A stretch of DNA of 64,000 nucleotides from Burkholderiales bacterium (GCA_021414305.1 JAIOOS010000017.1:124001-188000); one strand, 5' to 3'; numbered from the stretch's first letter, positions 52,104 through 61,552 are shown. Translations and numbers: made by a program. The notes: generated by a model from the sequence alone, not told the origin.

Positions 52104-52875
52104 GGCGGCGACGCGGACCGTCCTGGTCACCGGCGGCGGGCGCGGCATCGGCCGGGCGACCAGCCTGCTTTGCGCGGCGCGCGGCTGGGCGGTGGCGGTG
52201 AACTACGCGCACGACGCGGCGGCGGCCGAGAGCGTCGTCGCCGCGATCGAGGCGGGCGGCGGGCGGGCACTGGCGGTTCGCGCCGATGTCGCCAGGGACG
52301 CCGAAGTGAGCGCGATGTTCGCCGCGATCGACCGGGCGCTGCCGCCGCTCGCCGGCCTGGTGAACAACGCCGGCGTCGTCGACCTCGGCTCGCGCGTCGA
52401 CGCGATGACGCCGGCGCGCCTCGAGCGCATGTTCGCGATCAACGTCTACGGCAGCTTCTATTGCGCGCGCGAGGCGATCCGGCGAATGACGACGAAGCCG
52501 GCCGCCACCGGCCGCGCCGGCGCGAACGCGGGCGGCGCGATCGTCAACGTGTCGTCGGCGGCGGCCAAGCTCGGCGCTCCCGGCCAGTACGTCGACTACG
52601 CCGCGGCCAAGGGGGCGATCGAGACCTTCACCCTCGGCCTGGCGAAGGAGCTGGCCGGCGAAGGCATCCGCGTCAACGCGGTTCGCCCGGGCATCATCGA
52701 GACCGAGATCCATGCCTCGGGCGGCACGCCCGACCGCGTGGCGCAGATGCTGCCGCTGCTGCCGATGCAGCGCGCCGGCAGCGCCGAGGAGGTGGCCGAG
52801 GCGATCGTCTTCCTGCTCTCCGAGGCCGCCAGCTACACCACCGGCTCGATCCTCGAGGTCACCGGCGGCCGCTGA
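52093..52875 (+). CDS. SDR-family oxidoreductase
   Basis: A 260-residue short-chain dehydrogenase. The cofactor motif T-G-G-G-R-G-I-G is at about 13-20, N-N-A-G at about 93-96, the catalytic Ser in V-S-S-A-A-A-K and Y-x3-K as Y-V-D-Y-A-A-A-K-G. NADP is likely. A C-terminal G-S-I-L-E-V-T-G-G motif is standard. The substrate is unknown; FabG-like or glucose-dehydrogenase-like activities are typical for this class. It overlaps the FHA gene by 11 bp. Confidence 0.9.
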   Translation: MTNEAATRTVLVTGGGRGIGRATSLLCAARGWAVAVNYAHDAAAAESVVAAIEAGGGRALAVRADVARDAEVSAMFAAIDRALPPLAGLVNNAGVVDLGSRVDAMTPARLERMFAINVYGSFYCAREAIRRMTTKPAATGRAGANAGGAIVNVSSAAAKLGAPGQYVDYAAAKGAIETFTLGLAKELAGEGIRVNAVRPGIIETEIHASGGTPDRVAQMLPLLPMQRAGSAEEVAEAIVFLLSEAASYTTGSILEVTGGR

Positions 52876-52891
52876 GCGCGCGCCAGGGCGC

Positions 52892-53941
52892 TCAGCGCCG
52901 CTCGACGATCACAGGCACCAGCCCGAGGGCGTCGCGCACCCTGCCCGCCGCGCCCTGGGCGTCGTCGCGGCTCGGATACGGCCCCGCCTGCACCCGGTAC
53001 AGCGCGGCATCGCCAAAGGTCGCGAGCAGCGGCGCGAGCCACTCGACCTCGGCGCCGACGCGGCGCTGGAAGGTTTCGGCGCCGGCCGGCTCGCGGAACG
53101 CGCCGAGCTGGACCCAGAAGCCGCGCGCCGCCAGCGGTGCGGCCGCCGGCGGCGCCGGCGCGATCGAGGCCACGGCCTGCGGCGCCGGATCGTCGGCGGC
53201 CTCGGCAGGGAGCGCCGCGACCGGAACGACGTCGGCCGCGGGAACGGACACCGGCGCGCGTGGTGCGGCCGCTGCGTTCGCGGCGGGCGGGGCGCGCGGT
53301 GCCGCGCTCGCCAGCCGGGTCGCGTCGCTCTCGCCGCGCCGCCAGTTGCCGGCGCGGATCTCGTCGAAGGTGAGCCGCTCGAGCTCGACCGGCGCGACGC
53401 CGCGCAGCAGGTCGAGCTTCAGCGCCGCGGCATAGCTCAGGTCGACGATGCGGCCGGCGTGGAACGGGCCGCGGTCGTTGATGCGGACGATCACCTCGCG
53501 CCCGTTCGCCGGGTTGCGGATTCGCGCGTAGCTCGGCAGCGGCAGGGTCGGATGGGCCGCGGTCATCGCGTACATGTCGTAGGTCTCGCCGTTGGCGGTG
53601 CGCCGGCCGTGGAACTTCTTGCCGTACCACGAGGCCAGGCCGCGCTCGCTGAAGGCGCTGTCGCGGGTGATCGGCACGTAGTCGCGGCCGAGCGCCGAGT
53701 ACGGCTTGTTGGCGCCCCCCGGCCGGATGGGCTCGATCCGCGGCTCGGCGTCGGGCACGGAGGCGAGGTCGGGCGGCGGGTTGGCGCCGGGACCGTCGCG
53801 GTCGGCCGAAGGCGCGGGCCGGGCGACCGGCGGCCGGTCGGTGCCGGGCTTGGGGGTCGAGGCGCAACCGGCGAGCAGCAGGCCGAAGGCCAGCGCGGCG
53901 AGCACGCCGCGCGGCTCTGACAGGACGCCGAAGGCCCGCAT
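52892..53941 (-). CDS. rlpA: RlpA septal ring lytic transglycosylase with SPOR domain
   Basis: A 349-residue lipoprotein (lipobox L-L-A-G-C, about residue 26). The double-psi beta-barrel catalytic domain (about 95-190) has G-L-A-S-W-Y-G-K-K-F-H-G-R-R-T-A-N-G-E and N-D-R-G-P-F. The C-terminal SPOR domain (about 270-349) binds denuded glycan at the division site. RlpA cleaves stripped peptidoglycan. ATG 53941 is preferred; a GTG three codons earlier is also possible. The end converges with the SDR gene. Confidence 0.92.
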   Translation of the reverse strand: MRAFGVLSEPRGVLAALAFGLLLAGCASTPKPGTDRPPVARPAPSADRDGPGANPPPDLASVPDAEPRIEPIRPGGANKPYSALGRDYVPITRDSAFSERGLASWYGKKFHGRRTANGETYDMYAMTAAHPTLPLPSYARIRNPANGREVIVRINDRGPFHAGRIVDLSYAAALKLDLLRGVAPVELERLTFDEIRAGNWRRGESDATRLASAAPRAPPAANAAAAPRAPVSVPAADVVPVAALPAEAADDPAPQAVASIAPAPPAAAPLAARGFWVQLGAFREPAGAETFQRRVGAEVEWLAPLLATFGDAALYRVQAGPYPSRDDAQGAAGRVRDALGLVPVIVERR

Positions 53942-54005
53942 GGGCCGCACCTTACCCGATGCGCCGGCGCGCCGACAACCCGCGCGCTACCAAACGTACG
54001 CCGCG

Positions 54006-55259
54006 CTAGCTGCAGTCGACCGTGCGGAACTCGACACGCCGGTCGAGCGCGTCGCGCATGTCGTCGGTGCCGAGGCCGACGATGACCTCGCTCGCGCCGA
54101 CGCCTTCGCTCGCGATCCGCGCGCCCAGGCTCTTGTTCTGCCGCTCGAGCGTCTGCTTGACGATGGACGCGCGCCGCTGCGAGAGGGCGACGTTGGCTGC
54201 GGCGTCTCCGGTGCGGCTGGTGTGGCCCACGACCTTGACGCAGGTCTCGCGCAGGCCCACCTGGATCGCGATCTCGCGCAGCCAGATCGCGTACTGCGCC
54301 TGCAGGTCGGCCGAGGCGATCAGCGTCGTCTGCCCGGGGTTGAAGAAGATCTTGATCGGCAGCGTGCGGGTGTCGAGGCCGACGCCGACGATCCGGCCGA
54401 AGATCTCGCCCGCTTCCTTCTTCTTGCCGGTGCGCCAGCTCGCGATGTAGAGGCCATTGAGGATGCGCAGGTCGTCGGGGTCGGCGATCGGCTGCACTTC
54501 GCGCAGCAGGCGGTAGGCCTCGGCCGGCTTGTTCTCGGCGAACGCGAGCTGGGCCTCGTTGATGATCGCCGCCGCGGGCAGGCGCAGCAGGTAGCCGGGA
54601 TCGACGCTCTCGCCGGGTGCGCTTCCCTGGCACGACTTCACGTACGCGAGCGCTGTCTGGTCGAGTGCCCAGGTCGGGCTGTCGCGGTAGAACGCCGTCG
54701 GCTCGGCCGCCACGGTGGCGAGCGTGGCGCGCTCGACCCGCTTGGCCACCAGCTTGCCGCTGCGCAGGTCGACGAGCACCAGGCAGATGCGGAACGCATC
54801 GGCGTTCTCGTCGCGCGCGTTCCTCGTGTTGATCGCGGTCAGCGTGCCGATCAGCAGCAGCGGCCGGTTCGACAGGCTGTTGCGCGTCAGCGGCCGCACG
54901 CTCCACTGCGGCAGCCGGGTCTTGATCAGCGCGCCGAGCTGCTGGCCCATCTGCACCGTGGCCGCCGTCTGCTGGCCGGTGCTGGCATCGATCAGCGGGT
55001 CGATGACGAGATCGCGCGGGCCGCCGCCGACCGCCGCCTGCGCCTCGCGCAAAAGCTGCTCGCCCGCGCGCGCCACGACCTCGGTGAAGGGCGCCGGCGC
55101 GGCGGCCGGCGCGGCGGACGCGGCGGCAGGCGAAGCGCCCGAAGGGGCTGGCTGCGCCGCGCCGCCGCCGCTGCCGGCCGGCGGGACCACGCACCCGGTC
55201 GCGAGCAGGAGCGCGAGGCCGAGCACCGGCAGAAGACGTGACGACGAACGTGACCTCAT
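54006..55259 (-). CDS. OmpA-like lipoprotein
   Basis: A 417-residue lipoprotein. The leader ends in the lipobox L-A-T-G-C (about residue 23), and an Ala/Pro-rich linker runs to about residue 55. A middle region resembling CsgG-type assembly lipoproteins follows, with V-I-D-P-L-I-D, L-L-I-G-T-L-T-A-I and N-G-L-Y-I-A-S-W-R as its blocks. The C-terminal OmpA-like murein-binding domain (about 300-410) has G-H-T-S-R-T-G and L-S-Q-R-R-A. It should sit at the outer membrane and grip peptidoglycan. It stands 65 bp before the rlpA start region on the same strand. Confidence 0.88.
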   Translation of the reverse strand: MRSRSSSRLLPVLGLALLLATGCVVPPAGSGGGAAQPAPSGASPAAASAAPAAAPAPFTEVVARAGEQLLREAQAAVGGGPRDLVIDPLIDASTGQQTAATVQMGQQLGALIKTRLPQWSVRPLTRNSLSNRPLLLIGTLTAINTRNARDENADAFRICLVLVDLRSGKLVAKRVERATLATVAAEPTAFYRDSPTWALDQTALAYVKSCQGSAPGESVDPGYLLRLPAAAIINEAQLAFAENKPAEAYRLLREVQPIADPDDLRILNGLYIASWRTGKKKEAGEIFGRIVGVGLDTRTLPIKIFFNPGQTTLIASADLQAQYAIWLREIAIQVGLRETCVKVVGHTSRTGDAAANVALSQRRASIVKQTLERQNKSLGARIASEGVGASEVIVGLGTDDMRDALDRRVEFRTVDCS

Positions 55260-55409
55260 GGCGTGCGCGCGAGAGGCGCAGGAAACGATGAACGGGCGCA
55301 CTGTAGACCGGTTCGATGCCCGCCACGCGCTGCCCGACGGCCGCCGACGGCCGCGCCCGGAAGGACCGCACGAACGCGCCGGGAGGTCGCGCGCCCTATG
55401 CTCGGCGGC

Positions 55410-55643
55410 ATGGACTGGCTCGATCTCCTCCAATGGCCGGCGATGGTCGTCACCGTGCTCGCCGCCTGGCTGGTTGCTTCGAGCCTGAAGCGCCGTCGCC
55501 TGGTCGGCTTCTGGATCTTCCTCCTCAGCAACGTGCTCTGGATCGCGTGGGGGCTGCACAGCCACGCCTGGGCCCTGGTGTTCCTGCAGGTCTGCCTGGC
55601 GGCGATGAACATCCGCGGCGCGAGGAAGGCCGAGCCGGCCTGA
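55410..55643 (+). CDS. Small membrane protein, unknown
   Basis: A 77-residue protein with three hydrophobic helices (M-V-V-T-V-L-A-A-W-L-V-A; F-W-I-F-L-L-S-N-V-L-W-I-A-W-G; A-L-V-F-L-Q-V-C-L-A-A-M) and a basic loop K-R-R-R. It resembles the short amino-acid-transporter-like proteins seen alone in many Betaproteobacteria. The start may instead be ATG 55398, nearer to a GGAGG. Function unknown. Confidence 0.7.
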   Translation: MDWLDLLQWPAMVVTVLAAWLVASSLKRRRLVGFWIFLLSNVLWIAWGLHSHAWALVFLQVCLAAMNIRGARKAEPA

Positions 55644-55818
55644 GCGCGCCGGGCCGCTCCCAAGCGCGCAACCCGGAGCGCGCAGTGCGGAGGGTCCAAT
55701 GAGCGCAACACTCGCGGCGCGGGCCGCGAAATAGTCACGCCTTCGGCTTCGACTATGCGTCGATGAGCCTTCGTCCGACACACAAGGCGCGGCGGATGTG
55801 CGTGAATCGCATACCGCC

Positions 55819-56103
55819 ATGAACGCCCTGCTCCACGCCCCGCCCCCGGTCAGCCACGCGCTGAGCGGCGTGCTGCGCGCCAAGGGCTTCGAGGTCGCGG
55901 ACTTCGATCTCGAGGAAGAAGCGTCACCGGCCTGGTCGGACGATCTGTTCGGCGGCCTGTTGCGCGTGCGCTGCTGGTCCACTGGCGAGGAGCGTGTCTA
56001 TCCGACCGGCTCCGGCTCGGCCTGGCTCGGCGCGTTCCTGATGGATCTCGGCGGCGGCCACTTCTCGCGGGCTGCCCGCGGCGAGAGAACAGCCCTCGGC
56101 TGA
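55819..56103 (+). CDS. Small hypothetical protein
   Basis: A 94-residue protein with W-S-D-D-L-F-G-G-L-L-R-V-R-C-W-S-T-G-E-E near the middle and no signal or membrane segment. I do not recognise a family. ATG 55819 is chosen over GTG 55798 because the composition becomes protein-like there. It precedes csbD by 123 bp. The Trp/Gly-rich core with acidic patch could be a small stress-related fold; this is only an impression. Confidence 0.55.
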   Translation: MNALLHAPPPVSHALSGVLRAKGFEVADFDLEEEASPAWSDDLFGGLLRVRCWSTGEERVYPTGSGSAWLGAFLMDLGGGHFSRAARGERTALG

Positions 56104-56226
56104 GCAAGGCGAAAAGTCCTACGCGCCGGCTTGCCGGCCGCCGACAGACCCCGCGATCGTTCCCTGAGACAGTGCAGACATCGGCTCAACGCCGACTTTC
56201 ATCCACTGTCACACGAGAGGACTTTC

Positions 56227-56412
56227 ATGAACAAGGATCAGGTCAAGGGCCGCGTCGAGGAAGCCAAGGGCGCCGTCAAGGAAACCACCGGCAAGGTCAT
56301 CGGCAATCGCGATCTGGAAGCCGAAGGCACGGTCGACAAGGCGGCGGGCAAGGTTCAGAAGAACTACGGCGACGCCAAGGAAAAGGTCAAGGACGCCATG
56401 GACAAGATCTGA
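56227..56412 (+). CDS. CsbD-family stress protein
   Basis: A 61-residue CsbD-like protein: M-N-K-D-Q-V-K-G-R-V-E-E-A-K-G start, and two K-G/A-A-G-K-V repeats with a highly charged helix. Such proteins are abundant general stress proteins of unknown mechanism. ATG 56227 follows AGAGGA at 7 bp. A strong terminator-like hairpin follows within 52 bp, so the gene is a monocistronic unit. Confidence 0.93.
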   Translation: MNKDQVKGRVEEAKGAVKETTGKVIGNRDLEAEGTVDKAAGKVQKNYGDAKEKVKDAMDKI

Positions 56413-56462
56413 CGCTGGCGCACGGGTCGGGCCCGCTGTCGAAACGTCAGGGGCCCGTCAAC

Positions 56463-56502
56463 AGCGGCAGTACCGGCGAGTCCGGTACTGCCGCTTTCCT
56501 TT
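56463..56502 (+). terminator. Strong hairpin terminator after csbD
   Basis: A perfect 14-bp stem (AGCGGCAGTACCGG with CCGGTACTGCCGCT) around CGAGT is followed by TTCCTTT. It lies 51 bp past csbD and 10 bp before the end of the converging helicase gene, so it probably serves csbD and may block read-through from the other side. Confidence 0.85.
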
Positions 56503-56511
56503 GTCCGCGGC

Positions 56512-58611
56512 TCAGCGCCACGCGGCACGCACCCGGGCGCCGAGATCGACCGGGGCGAGCGCCGCGGCGACGGCAACGCCCGCGGCCGGAGCCGGCGTCT
56601 CGGGCGCGAGCTGGACGAAGCGGTCGCGGATCGACTCCGGCAGGAAGCGGCTGATCGCCGCGTAGACGTGCCGGTCGCCGTAGGCGGCCTGCTGCGTGAC
56701 GTAGAAGCGCTGCGGCACGAGCAGGTGCAGGTGGTGGCGGGCGCGCGTCATCGCCACGTAGAGCAGGCGCCGCTCTTCCTCGATCTCGGCCGCGTTGCCG
56801 GTCGCCATGTCGGAGGGGATGCAGCCGTCGACGACGTTCAGCACCGATACCGCGCTCCACTCCTGGCCCTTGGCCGAATGAATGGTCGAGAGGATCAGGT
56901 AGTCCTCGTCGAGGCTGCCCGGGCCGGCTTCGTCGCTGCTCGCCGCCGGCGGGTCGAGCGCGAGCTCGGTGAGGAAGCGCTCGCGCGACACGTAGCCCGA
57001 CGCCAGGCGCACCAGGTGGGCGATGTCGGCGGCGCGCGGCGCGGCGTCGTCGTGCAGGCGCTCGAGCTGCGGCCGGTACCAGCGCTCGACCTCGGCGATC
57101 GCGTCCGGCCAGGCCGTTGCGGGTGAGCGCAGGGCGGCGAACAGGGCCCTGAACTCGCCCCAGGCCGGCGCCGCGGCGGCCGGCGGCGCGAAGGCGAGCA
57201 GGGCTTCGGCCGGGTCGGCGGCCGCGGCCATGGCAGCGACGACGCGGGTGGAGCTCGCCGCGCCGATGCCGGGCACGAGCTGCAGCGTCCGCCAGGCGGC
57301 GCGCTCGCCGCGCGGATTGGTGGCGAATCGCAGCACCGCGAGCACGTCCTTCACGTGCGCCGACTCGAGGAACTTGAGCCCACCGTACTTGACGAACGGG
57401 ATGTTGCGCCGCGCCAGCTCGAGCTCGAGCGCGGCGCTGTGCTGCGAAGCGCGGAACAGCACCGCCTGGCTCTTCAGCGCGAGGCCGGTCTCGCGCAGCG
57501 CCAGGGTCCGGTCGGCGACCCACGCGGCCTGCTCGCTCTCGCCGGCAACCCAGACGATCGCCGGCGGCTCGACCGCGGCCGTGTCGCTCCACAGCTCCTT
57601 CGCATGACGCTCGGCCGCCAGGGCGATGACCGCGTTCGAGGCGGCGAGCAGCGGCGCCGTCGAGCGGTAGTTGCGCTCGAGCGTGACCACTGCGGCCGGC
57701 GGCGTGAACCGGGCGGCGAAGTCGAGGATGTTGCGCACCTCGGCGGCGCGGAACGAATAGATGGATTGCGCGTCGTCGCCCACCACCGTCAGGCCGCGGC
57801 CGTCGGGCCTGAGCCCGAGCAGGATCGCCGCCTGCAGCCGGTTGGTGTCCTGGTACTCGTCGACCAGCACATGGTCGAAGCGCGCCGCCATCGCCGCGCG
57901 GACCGCGGGCTCCTCCAGCGCCGCTGCCCACCAGACCAGCAGGTCGTCGAAGTCGAGCACCCGCTGCGCCTGCTTCTCGGCGGCGTAGGCGGAGAACAGG
58001 CGCTTCAGCTCGTCGTGGCCGTCGGCGCACCAGGGAAAGGCCGCGGCCAGCACCTCGGCCAGGCTCGCCTGCGAATTGACCACCCGCGAATAGATCGCCA
58101 TGCAGGTCGCCTTCTGCGGAAAGCGGCGCCGCGATGCGGCCAGGCCGAGGCGCTGGCGCAGGACATGCACCAGGTCCTCGGATTCGCCGCGGTCGTCGAC
58201 CGTGAACGACGGGTCGAGACCGAGCTCGGCGGCATGGGCGCGCAGCAGGCGGGCGCCGATCGCGTGAAAAGTGCCGCACCAGGCCAGGCGCGGCGCGCCG
58301 ACGAGAGGCGGCAGGCCGAGCGCCTCGTGCAGGACGCGGCCGACCCGGCGCTCCATCTCGGCGGCGGCGCGGCGCGAGAAGGTGAGCATGAGGATGCGCG
58401 CCGGGTCGGCGCCGGCCAGCACCAGCCGTGCGACCCGGGCGGCCAGGGTCAGGGTCTTGCCCGAGCCGGCGCCGGCGATGACGAGCAGCGGGCCGGCCGG
58501 CCCGGCGCCCGCCTCGATGCCGTGCTCGACCGCGCACCGCTGGGCCGCGTTCAGGCCGCAAAAGGTCGCGGCTTGCAGGCCTTTCGGTACGGCGGGGGCG
58601 AGGGCGGACAT
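56512..58611 (-). CDS. UvrD/Rep-family ATP-dependent DNA helicase
   Basis: A 699-residue superfamily 1 helicase. Motifs in order: Q-motif G-L-N-A-A-Q-R, Walker A G-A-G-S-G-K-T, T-F-S-R-R-A-A-A-E-M, V-D-E-Y-Q-D-T-N, G-D-D-A-Q-S-I-Y-S-F-R, R-N-Y-R-S, I-H-S-A-K-G-Q-E-W and V-A-M-T-R-A-R. Length matches UvrD/Rep-like helicases that act in repair or restart. ATG 58611 begins M-S-A-L-A-P; the frame upstream is a shadow. Which of UvrD, Rep or PcrA it resembles most cannot be fixed by eye. Confidence 0.93.
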   Translation of the reverse strand: MSALAPAVPKGLQAATFCGLNAAQRCAVEHGIEAGAGPAGPLLVIAGAGSGKTLTLAARVARLVLAGADPARILMLTFSRRAAAEMERRVGRVLHEALGLPPLVGAPRLAWCGTFHAIGARLLRAHAAELGLDPSFTVDDRGESEDLVHVLRQRLGLAASRRRFPQKATCMAIYSRVVNSQASLAEVLAAAFPWCADGHDELKRLFSAYAAEKQAQRVLDFDDLLVWWAAALEEPAVRAAMAARFDHVLVDEYQDTNRLQAAILLGLRPDGRGLTVVGDDAQSIYSFRAAEVRNILDFAARFTPPAAVVTLERNYRSTAPLLAASNAVIALAAERHAKELWSDTAAVEPPAIVWVAGESEQAAWVADRTLALRETGLALKSQAVLFRASQHSAALELELARRNIPFVKYGGLKFLESAHVKDVLAVLRFATNPRGERAAWRTLQLVPGIGAASSTRVVAAMAAAADPAEALLAFAPPAAAAPAWGEFRALFAALRSPATAWPDAIAEVERWYRPQLERLHDDAAPRAADIAHLVRLASGYVSRERFLTELALDPPAASSDEAGPGSLDEDYLILSTIHSAKGQEWSAVSVLNVVDGCIPSDMATGNAAEIEEERRLLYVAMTRARHHLHLLVPQRFYVTQQAAYGDRHVYAAISRFLPESIRDRFVQLAPETPAPAAGVAVAAALAPVDLGARVRAAWR

Positions 58612-58791
58612 GCGGCAGGGAGCGCGGAACGGGACACCGGGACTGTAATTCCATCCAGCCTCCCGCCGCGGGCGCGGCCGCCGTGCGATCGGCCGCTCGC
58701 CGCGCACTTCATTTCGCCGCGCCGCTGCCGAAGACCCCATCATGTCCCGCGTTTCGAGAACGGCGGTCGCGCCGTCGCCCGCGCCCCCGCC

Positions 58792-61179
58792 ATGAGCACC
58801 GATACGGTCAGCGCCGCGCTCGAGCCGAGCGCTTTCGGCGACTCGCGGCTCGAAGCCGCCGAGGCGAGCGAGGCGCGTCCGGTCGCGGCGAAGCGGCCGA
58901 GCCCGGCGTCGCACTTCGGGGTCGAGCGGATCGCCCTGGCGATCGCCCTCGTCATCGTCGGCGCGATCGTCGGCTACGCCCTGCTCAAGACGCACCGCGC
59001 CACCGAGGCGGCCGAGCGCGACCGGCTCCATGCCCAGGCGCGAGTGATCGACGAGAACGTCGGCCAGCAGCTCGACGGCATGAACCGGGCGCTGGCGAGC
59101 GTGCGCGACGACTACGTGGGCATGCCGCCGCACCAGACCTCGACCCTGCTCTCGGCCCGCCTCAAGGTGCTGAGCGACGCGATCCCCGGCGTGCGCTCGA
59201 TGGTCGTGCTCGATGCGGAGGGCACCGTCGTCGCCTCGAGCGTCGACGCCCTGCTCGGCCGCGACTTCGCCGACCGTGACTACTTCCGTTCGCCCAAGGC
59301 GGAGCAGAGCCCGTCGACGCTGCACGTCGCCACGCCGTTCAGGACCCCGCTCGACAACTACACGATCGTCTTCGGGCGGGCGATCGTCGCACCGAACGGA
59401 GCCTTCCTCGGCGCCGCCGTCGCCGCCCTCGAGCCCGAGTACTTCGAGGTCCTGCTTCGCTCGGTGCTGTACGCCCCGGACATGTGGGTCTCGCTCGGGC
59501 ACAGCAACGGCAAGGTGTTCGTCACCATGCCGCGCGACAAGATCCGGCTCGAGGCCGACTGGCAGCCGACCGCCGCATCCGTGCCCAGCGCCCAGCATCC
59601 CTCGCCGAGCGCGGGCGTGATCCGCGGCGCCGTCGGCGGCTCGACCGAGGCGCGGGTCACCGTCCTGCGCAGCCTCTTCCCGCCCGAGCTGCACATGGAC
59701 AAGCCGCTCATCGTCGCCGTGAGCCGCGCCGAGGCGGACATCTTCCACGCCTGGCGGCAGCAGGCGGTCGAGTACACGCTCTTCTTCGTGATCCTCGCCG
59801 CGGCCGCGGCGATCGGCCTGCTGCGCGGCCAGAACCGGCGCCAGGCCTTCGCCAGCCTCGAGGCGAGCGCCGCGCGCGAGCGCCGGCAGAGCGCCGAGCA
59901 GCTGGAGCTGGCGCTGCAGGGCGCCGACCTGGGCCTGTGGGACTGGGACCTGCGCGGCGACCGCTTCCTGCACAACGAGGTGACGCGCAAGAACCTCGGC
60001 TACGCGCCTGGCGAGATCGGCGCCTTCGGCGGGGAGTGGCACGGCATCATGCATCCGAGCGACCGGGCGCGCATGCTAGCCGCCGTCGAGGCGCACTTCC
60101 GCGGCGAAACCCCGGCCTACGAATGCGAGTTCCGGGTCCGGCACAAGAACGGCCACTGGGTCTGGCTGCTGAGCCGCGGCAAGGTGGTCGAGCGCGACGA
60201 GTTCGACATCGCCGTGCGCATGGCCGGCACGCACATGGACCTGACGCTCAGGAAGGCGACCGAGGCGCAGATGGAACGCTCGGCCGAAATGCTCAAGCGC
60301 ACCGGCGAGCTGGCGCAGATCGGCGGCTGGGAGTTCGACATCGCGACCTCGCGCCTCGACTGGACCGAGCAGGTGTATCGCATCCACGAGCTCGAGCCGG
60401 GACCGATGCCCAGCCTCGACAACGCCATCGACTTCTTCGCTCCGGAGGCGCAGCCCGAGATTCGCGCCGCGTTCCGGGCCGGCGCCCGCGACGGCAAGTC
60501 GTGGAACCTGGAGCTGCCCTTCGTCACCGCCAAGGGCAACCCGCGCTGGGTGCGCGTGCAGGGCATCGCCGCCGTCGAGGAGGGCAGGCCGGTGCGGCTG
60601 TTCGGCGCGTTCCAGGACATCACCGAGAAGAAGACCACCCTGCTCGAGATGCACCGCCTCAACGAACAGCTGACGCGCCTCTCGACCACCGACTCGCTGA
60701 CCGAGGTCGGCAACCGGCGCATGTTCGACCAGACGCTGAAGACCGAATGGGCGCGCGCCGCGCGCCGCGGCGAGCCGGTCGGCCTGTTGATGATCGACAT
60801 CGATCACTTCAAGGAATACAACGACCACTACGGCCATCCGGCCGGCGACGTCTGCCTGCGCCAGGTGGCGCGCATGGTCGGCCAGTCGATGCGTCGCGGC
60901 GGCGAGCTGGTGGCGCGCTATGGCGGCGAGGAGTTCGCCCTCCTGCTGCCCGGCGCCGACCTCGAAGACACCCGCCGCGCCGCCGAGCGCTGCGTGCAGA
61001 TCGTCGCCGACGCGAAGATCGAGCACCGCGCCTCGGCCACCGCGGCCTGGCTGACGATCTCGATCGGCGCGGCCAGCCAGGTCGCTTCGGCGGGAGCCGA
61101 TTGCGGGATGCTGGTCGAGATCGCCGACGCCGCGCTCTATCGCGCCAAGCGCTGCGGGCGCTCGCGGATCGAGTACTGA
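58792..61179 (+). CDS. Diguanylate cyclase with periplasmic sensor and PAS domains
   Basis: A 795-residue protein. TM1 (about 45-66) and TM2 (about 328-346) bracket a periplasmic dCache-like sensor (D-R-D-Y-F near residue 160). Two PAS domains with PAC motifs (about 375-500 and 505-625) precede the GGDEF domain (about 640-795). The active site is G-G-E-E-F, compatible with cyclic di-GMP synthesis. The I-site position reads R-G-G-E rather than R-x-x-D, so feedback inhibition may be altered. ATG 58792 is the start. It is divergent from the helicase. Confidence 0.92.
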   Translation: MSTDTVSAALEPSAFGDSRLEAAEASEARPVAAKRPSPASHFGVERIALAIALVIVGAIVGYALLKTHRATEAAERDRLHAQARVIDENVGQQLDGMNRALASVRDDYVGMPPHQTSTLLSARLKVLSDAIPGVRSMVVLDAEGTVVASSVDALLGRDFADRDYFRSPKAEQSPSTLHVATPFRTPLDNYTIVFGRAIVAPNGAFLGAAVAALEPEYFEVLLRSVLYAPDMWVSLGHSNGKVFVTMPRDKIRLEADWQPTAASVPSAQHPSPSAGVIRGAVGGSTEARVTVLRSLFPPELHMDKPLIVAVSRAEADIFHAWRQQAVEYTLFFVILAAAAAIGLLRGQNRRQAFASLEASAARERRQSAEQLELALQGADLGLWDWDLRGDRFLHNEVTRKNLGYAPGEIGAFGGEWHGIMHPSDRARMLAAVEAHFRGETPAYECEFRVRHKNGHWVWLLSRGKVVERDEFDIAVRMAGTHMDLTLRKATEAQMERSAEMLKRTGELAQIGGWEFDIATSRLDWTEQVYRIHELEPGPMPSLDNAIDFFAPEAQPEIRAAFRAGARDGKSWNLELPFVTAKGNPRWVRVQGIAAVEEGRPVRLFGAFQDITEKKTTLLEMHRLNEQLTRLSTTDSLTEVGNRRMFDQTLKTEWARAARRGEPVGLLMIDIDHFKEYNDHYGHPAGDVCLRQVARMVGQSMRRGGELVARYGGEEFALLLPGADLEDTRRAAERCVQIVADAKIEHRASATAAWLTISIGAASQVASAGADCGMLVEIADAALYRAKRCGRSRIEY

Positions 61180-61192
61180 GCGGGACGCGGCC

Positions 61193-61552
61193 TTACGCGG
61201 CCGCGAACAGCAGCGCCAGCGCGATGGCCGCGGGCAGTGCCTGCACGAACAGGATCTTCTTGCCCACCGTCGCCGCGCCGTACGCGCCGGCGACGACGAC
61301 GCAGAGGAGGAAGAACACCTTCACCTGGAAGCCGGCGGCCCCGAGCCACAGGCCCCAGAGCAGGCCGGCGGCGAGAAAGCCGTTGTAGAGCCCCTGGTTG
61401 GCGGCCAGCGTCTTGCTGATCGCCGCATGCTCGGGCGTCTGGCGGAAGGTCTTCAGGCCGAGCGGCTTGTCCCAGAGGAACATCTCGAGGACGAGAAACC
61501 AGAGGTGCAGGAGCGCGACCAGGGCGACGAGGATGTCGGCGACGAGCTTCAT
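61193..61552 (-). CDS. DUF1304 small membrane protein
   Basis: A 119-residue protein with four hydrophobic segments. H-L-W-F-L-V-L-E-M-F-L-W near residue 17 and N-Q-G-L-Y-N-G-F-L-A-A-G-L near residue 53 identify the DUF1304 family, predicted inner-membrane proteins of unknown function. Its ATG overlaps the WS/DGAT stop (ATGA), so the two are coupled, although no metabolic link is known. Confidence 0.88.
   Translation of the reverse strand: MKLVADILVALVALLHLWFLVLEMFLWDKPLGLKTFRQTPEHAAISKTLAANQGLYNGFLAAGLLWGLWLGAAGFQVKVFFLLCVVVAGAYGAATVGKKILFVQALPAAIALALLFAAA

Noticed and set aside
55698-55733. Tiny ATG frame between the small membrane protein and the small hypothetical gene
   Set aside because: Only 11 codons, no conserved feature, and no reason to prefer it over chance.
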